Of a stretch of DNA of 9,051 nucleotides, positions 1-5,562 are shown piece after piece (the stretch's first letter is position 1; each line of letters begins with the position of its first letter). The notes beneath the pieces are model-generated. The model was not told where the DNA came from. It did not search any database and saw only the letters and a list, made by a program, of their open reading frames with translations. Source of the DNA: Clostridia bacterium (lineage in GTDB: Bacteria; Bacillota; Clostridia; Oscillospirales; CAG-272); the NCBI GenBank assembly GCA_017397205.1, contig JAFQJX010000214.1, forward strand, positions 1 to 9,051, in the 5' to 3' direction. A program made the position numbers and the translations under genes.

Positions 1-87
1 GACAACGGGCTCGCTGGTAGCAATGACGTCCAGGACGTCAAATGCAACGACCTCAAAATCGGGGGTGGTATATTCTCTTGCGTTCAT
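1..87 (-). CDS. Small acidic peptide, copy A (3' end beyond window)
   Basis: Reading leftwards from ATG at 87-85, 29 codons are open to the window edge. The peptide begins MNAREYTTPDFEVVAFD, followed by VLDVIATSEPVV. A strong GGAGG site at 96-100 lies 8 bases before the ATG. Over these 29 codons it matches the peptide gene at 240-362 at 83 of 87 bases. Only residue 18 changes (Val here, Ala there); the other three differences are silent third-base changes. That pattern indicates selection on the protein and argues that both copies are genuine genes. There is no signal peptide, membrane segment, Cys or recognisable domain in the visible part. It lies downstream of, and in the same direction as, the secreted GLUG-repeat protein gene and copy B, so it is probably in the same operon. 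Function is unknown. The C-terminus is not visible; if it follows copy B it would be about 40 residues. Confidence 0.72.
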   Translation of the reverse strand, partial: MNAREYTTPDFEVVAFDVLDVIATSEPVV

Positions 88-95
88 GGTTTTGT

Positions 96-100
96 CCTCC
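96..100 (-). promoter_or_regulatory. Ribosome binding site of peptide copy A
   Basis: GGAGG on the minus strand, 8 bases before the ATG at 87. It supports translation of a gene too short to be called by length. The leader sequence differs from that of copy B although the coding parts are nearly identical. Confidence 0.7.
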
Positions 101-133
101 AAAGCTCTTGTCTTGGTTTCGTGTTTTCGTGTT

Positions 134-146
134 CCGCCTCAGGCGG
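134..146 (-). other. Short hairpin between the peptide genes
   Basis: CCGCC and GGCGG separated by three bases form a perfect 5-bp stem. It lies between the long hairpin at 176-213 and the ribosome binding site of copy A. No T-tract follows on either strand, so it is not a typical terminator. Confidence 0.4.
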
Positions 147-175
147 GGATGCATGGTAAAGTGAATGCGGACGTT

Positions 176-213
176 CCCTCTGCAGGGCGGTCGCTGCCGC
201 CCCGCAGGGAGGG
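176..213 (-). other. Long GC-rich hairpin in the intercistronic gap
   Basis: Bases 180-190 pair with 197-207 (10 of 11 pairs, with one A-C mismatch), and 176-179 pair with 210-213 across a two-base bulge. The stem has about 14 pairs closing a six-base loop (191-196). On the minus strand it lies between the stop of copy B and the start of copy A. No run of T follows on the minus strand, so an intrinsic terminator is unlikely. An mRNA stabiliser, a processing site or a mobile palindromic repeat are alternatives. The pairing is seen directly; the role is open. Confidence 0.55.
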
Positions 214-220
214 GGTCCTA

Positions 221-236
221 TGCCTCATACGAGGCA
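221..236 (-). other. Hairpin just after the stop of peptide copy B
   Basis: Perfect inverted repeat TGCCTC / GAGGCA around a four-base loop, starting three bases after the TGA of copy B on the minus strand. It lacks a downstream T-tract, so it may slow 3' decay rather than end transcription. Confidence 0.45.
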
Positions 237-239
237 GAA

Positions 240-362
240 TCAGAAGATGTCGTCCTCCAGGGAGGGAACCTCGGTTACAACGGGCTCGCTGGTTGCAATG
301 ACGTCCAGGGCGTCAAATGCGACGACCTCAAAATCGGGGGTGGTATATTCTCTTGCGTTCAT
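240..362 (-). CDS. Small acidic peptide, copy B (40 aa, complete)
   Basis: Complete 40-codon gene from ATG at 362-360 to TGA at 242-240. A good ribosome binding site (AGGAG, 372-376) lies 9 bases upstream. The start follows the stop of the large secreted protein gene after 18 bases, so the two are almost certainly co-transcribed and perhaps translationally coupled. The peptide begins MNAREYTTPDFEVVAFD, then has a DVIATSEPVV segment and ends in an acidic tail EDDIF. By count it has 10 acidic residues and one Arg, for a net charge near -9. There is no Cys, no Lys, no signal peptide and no membrane segment. From memory, short peptides with a Y-x-x-P-x-(F/I)-E-V-(V/I) start and a D-V-I-x-T-S middle occur in many gut clostridial genomes as hypothetical proteins; I cannot verify this here. 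A RiPP-like precursor, a chaperone or export partner of the neighbouring secreted protein, or an unrelated cytoplasmic peptide are all possible. No modifying enzyme is visible in the window. Function is unknown. Confidence 0.8.
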   Translation of the reverse strand: MNAREYTTPDFEVVAFDALDVIATSEPVVTEVPSLEDDIF

Positions 363-371
363 AGTCTGTTT

Positions 372-376
372 CTCCT
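372..376 (-). promoter_or_regulatory. Ribosome binding site of peptide copy B
   Basis: AGGAG on the minus strand, 9 bases before the ATG at 362 and inside the 18-base gap after the large gene's stop. It supports the 40-residue gene as a separately translated cistron of the same mRNA. Confidence 0.7.
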
Positions 377-380
377 GTGA

Positions 381-3300
381 TTAGTTCATTGCGTAGTCTC
401 TGACGGCTGCCATGTACAGTGCGGCTGCTCTTGCCAGGTTACTCTTTGCTGCGGAAAGCTCGCCACTCTGTGCCACCATGTCAAGGTAGTTTGCAATGGC
501 ATAGGTTGCGACCACCTCTCCCTCGCTCGTATCGAAGGTCAGGGTCAACTTGGCGCCGATCATACCTGCGTGCAGGTCGGTGATTTCAATGTATCCGCCC
601 TCGGGAGTGTAGACGAAGGTCTCGCCCGCAACCTGCAGGGTCAGGGAGTTCACCGTCACGCCCTCGGCCACCTGGAAAATCAAGCTCACGCCGTCCGTCA
701 GGTTTGCACCGACGGTTGCAACGCTGTTGATAGCGGTGCCGTCCACGTCATCGCGGACCAGGTCTGCATCGTAGAAGTCCTTTGCATCAAAGGAGGACAG
801 CTGTGCGCCGCTCGCCTGGTTGAAATCGATCAGGAGAGAGGACGAGCCGTTTGCAACGACCTCTGCGTAGTATGCGTAGTTGAGCATACCCTCGAGGACC
901 TGCTTGACGTCGTCGGTGGAATCTGCGTACATACGCTCTGCGTACTTGATGGGAGAGTATTCCGTGACGTCAATGCCTACGTACTCTGCGCTGTCTATCT
1001 GAACAACGACCTTCCAGTAGCTGAGCTTGCTGAAATCCTGTGCATTGATGCCCGTAACGGCGAAGACGTAAATGTCGTCAATCAGCTCGCCGACAAAGGA
1101 TGCCGTGCCGTTGGTGACGTAGATAGCGGTGATGCTCTGCTGAATGGTGGAAACGATGCTCGCCTTCATCTTCAGGTTCATGGTCAGCTTGCTGCCCAGA
1201 TGCAGGTTTGCAGAGGTCAGCTTCAGCACGCAGGGGATCAGCTCAGGTGCGGATTCTCCCTGCAGCCAGCCGGTATAGCTGTTGAGCCCTGCAAAGGTGT
1301 TCATCAGGCCTGCCACCGTGCCGTCTGCCAGAGCGGTGGTACCGGTGATCTGCACGCCGGAGAGGTCCTCGGTGCCGGCAACGCCATTTGCATTGTAATG
1401 GTCATAGAGAGAGTCAACCTCTGCGTCCGTGGAGTCGTAGCCCTTGACGTTCAGGTAAACGTTCGAGGATGCCGCCGTGTCCACGTTCAGGGGGTCGTCG
1501 CTCGTATAGTGCGTTTCACCCGCGAGGCGTCCCAGCTGCGTTGTCTCGCTTGCCGCCTTCAGGGAAACCTCCAGGAAGACGTTCGTGAGAGAAATCTTAC
1601 AGGTGGAGGTAGCGGCGCTGGAGTTGATATAGCCAATCAGAGCGCCCGCCCCCGTGACACCCGTCACGGTTCCCTGAATCACAACGTTCTGGAAGGCATG
1701 GGCGGTGGTAGACTTGTTGCCGCGCTCCAGGTACCCGACGTAGCCGCCCGCATAGCCCGCGGTTGCGGTGACGTCGCCGTAGTTAGCACAGTTGACAAAG
1801 CGCAGGTGTGCGTCCTGGTTGGCGTAGTGCTTTCCGTTGCTCTCACCGATCAGGCCGCCAACCTTGGTGGCACCCGTGACGGAGCCGTAGTTGGCACAGT
1901 TCGTAGCGATCGAGGTTGTGTTGAAATTGTGGTGTCCGAGAATGCCGCCAACACGGCTGCCTGCACTTTCGAGGTCACCGTAGTTGATACAGCCCGTCAC
2001 CGTGTAGGTGGTGCTGGAGTTCTTACCAATCTTGCCCGCGATGCCGCCGACGGATGCTCCGCTCGCCTGCTGCTGGGTAATCTTGCCGTAGTTGACACAG
2101 TTGCGCAGGGTGATGCTTATCTCGGCGTAGCCGATGATGCCGCCGACGTTCCCTTTGTTTTGCGAGACGGTGATGTCACCGTAGTTGGTGCAGTTTTCAA
2201 TGACGCACGCCGAGGATTTTGCCTCCCCGACGAGACCGCCGATGTTGTTGGTGTAGCTGTCCGTTTTGGTGATGGTTGCGTAGTTCTTGCAGCCGCTGAT
2301 GGTACCGCCATCCATATACACAACGAGTGCACTGGCGGGGGAATTGGCGTTACCCGTGACGCTGCCGTAGGTGGTGCAGTTTTCCACCACTGCGCCCGCC
2401 TTCATGCTGTAGACAAGGAAGGCAGGTCCACGGGCGGTGACGGTACCCTCCACGGTCACGCCCGAAAGCGTACCGTTCAGCGTGCCGACGAGGGCAATAT
2501 TGTAGGTACCCGTCAGGTTCACCCCTTCAAATGCAATGTTCTGAATGGTGCCGGTCACCGTTCTGATGACGCAGGTGGGGCTGTTGCCTCCGCTCAACTT
2601 CAGTCCGATAACCTTGTGTCCGTCACCGTTCAGGGTGGCGGCAAAGCTTTCGGTGTCAGCGTTCTTGTCAGTCATGGCTGCCGCGCTGATGTTGACGTCC
2701 ACCGTCATGCGGTAGGTCGCGGTATCCGCCGTTGTGACGTTGTTCAGCAGCCACATGAATTCTGCGGCGCTTTGGATCAGAATGTCGCCCGTTGCCGCGT
2801 CCACGGCGGTGGGCTGGGTGTAGGTCGCGCCGTCCCAGACACTCAGGGTGTCCGAGCTCTCGGCAGCGCTGCCGGTAACGACGGGGTATCCCTTCTCCTC
2901 GTTTCTCTCCCAGAGAGAAAGGCTGTTTTCAACTGCATAGCTATTCAAGGCATCTATCATAGCGCCGCTGTTGCCGTCGGCATAGGCGCTGAAGCCATAG
3001 GTTTCGGCGTCCGTATATGCGGCGCCGTTTGCCGTGATCACAAAGCAGCTCTCCGCCGTCATGGTTGCGGTGCTGGTCGCGCCAAGGAGAGCGGTGGTCG
3101 TGCTGCCCTCAGGCACCACGAACAGACAGTTTTCAAGCACCTGTGCTGCAGCAGCCTGCCCGCAGAAGGCACCCGCGGAGGTCGTTCCCGTCACGGTTCC
3201 GTAGTTTGCACAGTTAAGATAGGTTGCGGAGGCCCTTGTGCCATAGCCCACAATTCCTCCTGCCGTTGCACCGGAAACAGCACCGTAGTTAGCACAGTCG

Positions 3301-4373
3301 GTCACGGTGGTGGAAACGGCGGTCTTTTCCCAACCTAAGATACCGCCGACATAGGTCTGCGAAGGTGCATCCAGGGTCATGTTATTGGTACAGCCCACAA
3401 CAGTCACCTTGTTGACGTAGGAGGTGGCAGCACCAACCTTGCCGACAATGCCGCCGATTACGGTATTCGCATTGGTAGTTGCGTTGGGGTTGGAGAACGT
3501 GCCGTTTGCCGTGCAGTCTTCAACAATCAGCTCCTCGTGCTTGGGAGCTCCGGTCACCCAATCGTTGCCGACGCCGCCTACGATGCCGCCGAAATAAATC
3601 TTCCTGGAGTAGTCAAAGGTAACGGTCAGATTGACGGTACAGCCCGTGACGGTGGTCGTGCCGCCGCTGGTGGGTCCAACACTGCCGACGATACCGCCAA
3701 AGGTGCCGCTGTCGTTGGAGGCATTGCGGACGTAAAGAGTACCGCTGTAGGAGCAGTTATTGAAGGTGGAGGTGCCCGATGCATTGGCGGCGAGACCGGA
3801 GGGGCGCAGGGCGCCGACCGAGCCGTTCAGCACGTGGACGTTATCCAGAAGGCCTCCGTCGCCGAGCGAATAAACGCCCGCAGACACAACGCCCTGATAT
3901 GTGCTGCCCGAGGTAGCTTGCACCCCGTTGAGCTTCAGATTCTTAATCGTGCCCGTTACCGTGCCGAACACGGCCGCCTTGTTCACGGAAACGCCAGCGT
4001 TATAAATCGTGCGGTTGTTTCCGTCAAACACGCCCGCAAAGCTTGCAGCGACGGTGGTGAAATTGTTGCTGTAGGACTCTCCGTTCAGCCAGAGGTCGGC
4101 GGTCAGCAGGTAATATGTATCTGCCGTTGCATTCGCCGCCTCGGTGTTGCGGAAATAAGCAAATTGCGCAGCGGTGGAAATCAGGTAAGGGTCCTCCTCG
4201 GTTCCCGTTCCTCCCGCATATTCGGTGGCAACGGTACCGTCCCAGATCTCCGCACCTTCGGTAGGCGCAGTGGTAGCAGCAGACGTGCCAATAGCCAGGA
4301 CTGCAAAATTACTGACGAGAAGTGTCAGTGCCAGCAGCAGGCTGATAAAGGAGCTTTTGCGCGTGTTTTTCAT
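381..4373 (-). CDS. Secreted GLUG-repeat, beta-helix-like surface protein
   Basis: The 1330-residue product is a predicted exported protein. The reading frame is open upstream to 4493, but the start at 4373 is preferred because it gives a Lys/Arg n-region plus hydrophobic core (residues 1 to about 32, AVLAIGTSAA near cleavage) and has a ribosome binding site at 4381-4385. Residues 43-150 (IWDG, DPYLISTAAQF, then VTGTIKNL) form an entry module. About five GLUG-type repeats follow (residues 226-395: GGIVG or GGILG, then a Cys-containing strand such as CANYGAVSG). A second entry module (513-620: VWDG, IQSAAEF, VTGTIQNI) leads into six or more repeats (about 711-915). The protein is therefore an internal duplication. 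Residues about 1050-1172 and 1220-1330 are two related beta-rich modules, each ending in a helix (YAERMYADSTDDV...GMLNYAYYAE and YAIANYLDMV...AALYMAAVRDYA). No LPXTG, S-layer homology or dockerin motif is seen. GLUG repeats occur in bacterial surface proteins and adhesins; a role in attachment is an inference. It is the first gene of an apparent operon with the two small peptides. Confidence 0.88.
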   Translation of the reverse strand: MKNTRKSSFISLLLALTLLVSNFAVLAIGTSAATTAPTEGAEIWDGTVATEYAGGTGTEEDPYLISTAAQFAYFRNTEAANATADTYYLLTADLWLNGESYSNNFTTVAASFAGVFDGNNRTIYNAGVSVNKAAVFGTVTGTIKNLKLNGVQATSGSTYQGVVSAGVYSLGDGGLLDNVHVLNGSVGALRPSGLAANASGTSTFNNCSYSGTLYVRNASNDSGTFGGIVGSVGPTSGGTTTVTGCTVNLTVTFDYSRKIYFGGIVGGVGNDWVTGAPKHEELIVEDCTANGTFSNPNATTNANTVIGGIVGKVGAATSYVNKVTVVGCTNNMTLDAPSQTYVGGILGWEKTAVSTTVTDCANYGAVSGATAGGIVGYGTRASATYLNCANYGTVTGTTSAGAFCGQAAAAQVLENCLFVVPEGSTTTALLGATSTATMTAESCFVITANGAAYTDAETYGFSAYADGNSGAMIDALNSYAVENSLSLWERNEEKGYPVVTGSAAESSDTLSVWDGATYTQPTAVDAATGDILIQSAAEFMWLLNNVTTADTATYRMTVDVNISAAAMTDKNADTESFAATLNGDGHKVIGLKLSGGNSPTCVIRTVTGTIQNIAFEGVNLTGTYNIALVGTLNGTLSGVTVEGTVTARGPAFLVYSMKAGAVVENCTTYGSVTGNANSPASALVVYMDGGTISGCKNYATITKTDSYTNNIGGLVGEAKSSACVIENCTNYGDITVSQNKGNVGGIIGYAEISITLRNCVNYGKITQQQASGASVGGIAGKIGKNSSTTYTVTGCINYGDLESAGSRVGGILGHHNFNTTSIATNCANYGSVTGATKVGGLIGESNGKHYANQDAHLRFVNCANYGDVTATAGYAGGYVGYLERGNKSTTAHAFQNVVIQGTVTGVTGAGALIGYINSSAATSTCKISLTNVFLEVSLKAASETTQLGRLAGETHYTSDDPLNVDTAASSNVYLNVKGYDSTDAEVDSLYDHYNANGVAGTEDLSGVQITGTTALADGTVAGLMNTFAGLNSYTGWLQGESAPELIPCVLKLTSANLHLGSKLTMNLKMKASIVSTIQQSITAIYVTNGTASFVGELIDDIYVFAVTGINAQDFSKLSYWKVVVQIDSAEYVGIDVTEYSPIKYAERMYADSTDDVKQVLEGMLNYAYYAEVVANGSSSLLIDFNQASGAQLSSFDAKDFYDADLVRDDVDGTAINSVATVGANLTDGVSLIFQVAEGVTVNSLTLQVAGETFVYTPEGGYIEITDLHAGMIGAKLTLTFDTSEGEVVATYAIANYLDMVAQSGELSAAKSNLARAAALYMAAVRDYAMN

Positions 4374-4902
4374 AACAAATACCTCGTGTTTCGCTAGGAT
4401 TTTTATGTTTTGTTTTTTGAAACCGTGTAGAACGTGCTCCGCCCTGCCCAGGACGGGCCCTTGCCGCCCTTCTCCTCGCCCACGAAAGGGCATCCCTCAC
4501 CCGTGAGGCAGATTTGGCAATGCTTCGCACAGGCGTACCCGCATATACGGGCCGCCCAAAAGAAAATTCGGTTGTGTTCGCGCCAAACGGCGCCCCCGAG
4601 GGCAACAAACGCCCGAGGAGTATTTCTTCAGCGCCTACGCGCAGAGAGAAATCAATTATGTACGCGAGGGGCACACACAGGTGCCACGCACGTCGCCCAC
4701 GCCAAGGAACGGCGGGAGCTGCATCGCAGGAAAGCGCACTCAGACAAGCCAAAGCTCCGCCCCCGACAAAAGCGCACACAGCGGCGCCTCCACACAGGGA
4801 AACAGATCCGGCTTGGACGCAAATGCTGCGTCAGACGGCGCTTACGCGCACGAAAGCGCGCAAAAAGCGCGCATAGGGGCACGCGCCCACGATAGTATAG
4901 AA
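4374..4902 (-). other. Probable long, structured 5' leader of the secreted-protein operon
   Basis: About 520 bases separate the best minus-strand promoter (4903-4931) from the start codon at 4373. Reading frames here on both strands are Arg-, Ala- and Cys-rich, lack good ribosome binding sites and look like chance frames in GC-rich DNA. Several small perfect hairpins are present: GCGCC/GGCGC at 4580-4593, GGCAC/GTGCC at 4670-4685, CCCG/CGGG at 4538-4551 and GCGCGC/GCGCGC at 4856-4872. I recognise no riboswitch class and no intrinsic terminator before the gene. A promoter nearer the gene, within the A-rich 4381-4420 stretch, cannot be excluded, in which case most of this would be plain spacer. 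Confidence 0.4.
4381..4385 (-). promoter_or_regulatory. Ribosome binding site fixing the start of the secreted protein
   Basis: GAGGT on the minus strand, 7 bases before the ATG at 4373. It decides for this start over the in-frame ATG at 4493, which would place 40 Arg/Gly-rich residues before the signal peptide. Confidence 0.7.
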
Positions 4903-4931
4903 ATTATATAATAATATTAACGCACATGCAA
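4903..4931 (-). promoter_or_regulatory. Minus-strand sigma-A-type promoter for the secreted-protein operon
   Basis: On the minus strand, TTGCAT (4931-4926) and TATAAT (4908-4903) are separated by exactly 17 bases, so the -10 is perfect and the -35 matches at four of six positions. It lies in an isolated AT-rich island (about 4891-4970) within very GC-rich DNA. Transcription would begin near 4896 and run towards the gene starting at 4373. Confidence 0.6.
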
Positions 4932-5109
4932 TAGGCATAATGTACAAAAATTTTAACATTTACCGCGCACAAATCGTACACATGCACAAATACGGGAGCA
5001 TAGGCGCGTGCTTGGTGGGCAAGCGCGCCCTCGGGCAGCGCGCGCGGACAAAAAGCGCGCGTTTCGTACAGGCGCGCACAAAACGCAGGTAGCGCGCAGG
5101 CGCCAGAGG
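4932..5109. repeat. AT island followed by a GCGCGC-rich palindromic stretch
   Basis: The left part (to about 4970) is AT-rich and borders the minus-strand promoter. From 5023 to 5097 the self-complementary hexamer GCGCGC recurs at 5023, 5038 (extended to GCGCGCGCG), 5055, 5072 and 5092, about every 15-20 bases. Two more copies lie at 4856 and 4867, forming a hairpin with an A5 loop. Neighbouring copies can pair, for example 5023-5028 with 5038-5043. No gene is supported here. The alternating G-C runs could adopt unusual structure or simply reflect biased intergenic composition. Confidence 0.45.
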
Positions 5110-5265
5110 TGGATGAAGTCCCGCTGCGCGGGGTGAAGCATCTGCTCATGCCGAGAGGCATTTCAATTGCCGCAGGCAAATTTCAAGCACGAAGTGCATT
5201 TCAAGAATTCACGGGAGCGAATTCATTTCACTCGGCGCCCACGGGGTGCCCCTTGTGGATGAAGT
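5110..5265. repeat. Array of short hairpins with ATTTCA spacers, bounded by TGGATGAAGT
   Basis: An exact 10-base direct repeat TGGATGAAGT occurs at 5110-5119 and 5256-5265. Between them lie six small inverted repeats: CCCGC/GCGGG near 5120-5132, ATGCC/GGCAT (5148-5161), TTGCC/GGCAA (5167-5179), GCAC/GTGC (5187-5197), GAATTC/GAATTC (5205-5224) and GGCGCC/GGTGCC (5234-5250, with one G-T pair). The later hairpins are joined by the exact spacer ATTTCA at 5160, 5180, 5198 and 5225. The spacer is conserved while each stem sequence differs but keeps its pairing, the opposite of a CRISPR array. From memory, similar hairpin-plus-TTTCA arrays are common between genes of gut clostridia; I know of no settled name or function. 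It may be a non-autonomous repeat or a structured RNA. Confidence 0.65.
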
Positions 5266-5496
5266 TGACCGTGCGAAAAGGCGACACACAGCGCGGAGCC
5301 GCGTTTTCTTGGCTTCTCTTTGGTTTTTGATGCCCAAAAGCGCCCCCTGTTCAGGTGCGGCACACGGCACCTCTCGGTGCCGCGCGGAGCAGTTTTCGGC
5401 GCCACGCAGGTCGGCTTTTGCGCCGTGCGCGGCGGGTTTCGGTGCAGTACGGGGGTTGGCTTTCGGCGCCGCCGGGCGTGGTGCCCTCTTTTCGCC
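5266..5496. other. Intergenic DNA upstream of ileS, with degenerate repeats and hairpins
   Basis: I see no gene here. Bases 5292-5303 (CGCGG, AG, CCGCG) followed by TTTTCTT could be a weak plus-strand terminator. Bases 5353-5382 contain two overlapping, mutually exclusive stems: AGGTGC/GCACCT (5353-5358 with 5367-5372) and CGGCACC/GGTGCCG (5365-5371 with 5376-5382). From 5391 to about 5481 a degenerate unit beginning TTTCGG-GC recurs with its T-run at 5394, 5416, 5437 and 5461 (spacing 21-24 bases); TTCGGCGCC is exact at 5395 and 5462. Because all of this lies upstream of the ileS promoter, it is probably not part of the ileS leader. Confidence 0.4.
5292..5309 (+). terminator. Possible weak intrinsic terminator
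   Basis: A short GC stem (5292-5303, extendable by a G-T and an A-T pair) is followed by TTTTCTT. The stem is short and the T-run is interrupted, and no plus-strand gene lies upstream in the window to be terminated. It may form the edge of the repeat region instead. Confidence 0.2.
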
Positions 5497-5525
5497 TTGA
5501 CAACCGGGAGGAAAGCAGTTATAAT
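5497..5525 (+). promoter_or_regulatory. Consensus sigma-A promoter of ileS
   Basis: TTGACA (5497-5502) and TATAAT (5520-5525) are both perfect and separated by exactly 17 bases. Transcription should begin near 5532, about 31 bases before the ATG at 5563. This leaves no room for a T-box leader downstream of the promoter and suggests strong, constitutive expression. Confidence 0.85.
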
Positions 5526-5552
5526 ATAATAGTTACATTTTTCTCTATTTAT

Positions 5553-5558
5553 GGAGGT
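5553..5558 (+). promoter_or_regulatory. Ribosome binding site fixing the ileS start
   Basis: GGAGGT lies 4 bases before the ATG at 5563. An in-frame ATG at 5551 overlaps this site and has no Shine-Dalgarno sequence of its own, so 5563 is the start. The product then begins MSELYEKVSPALNS. Confidence 0.8.
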
Positions 5559-5562
5559 AGCC

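Noticed and set aside
570..3338. Long plus-strand open frame (922 codons) opposite the secreted-protein gene
   Set aside because: It is antisense to a gene with signal peptide, repeats and ribosome binding site. Its translation is Val/Gly/Ala/Cys/His-rich without a domain, as expected from the complement of biased codons.
4374..4493. Forty-residue N-terminal extension of the secreted protein from an ATG at 4493
   Set aside because: The extension is Arg/Gly-rich, would bury the signal peptide, and lacks a good ribosome binding site. The ATG at 4373 has GAGGT at the right distance.
4309..4911. Several overlapping short frames on both strands upstream of the secreted-protein gene
   Set aside because: They are Arg/Cys/Ala-rich, overlap each other, lack clear ribosome binding sites and are typical of GC-rich noncoding DNA.
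5110..5265. CRISPR array
   Set aside because: The repeated unit is only six bases, intervals vary (18-27 bases), and the variable parts are themselves palindromes, so it does not fit repeat-spacer structure.
5376..5387. GGTGCCGCGCGG as a T-box core
   Set aside because: It lacks the TGG-ACC bulge sequence of the T-box, no specifier stem or terminator was found, and the ileS promoter lies downstream of it.
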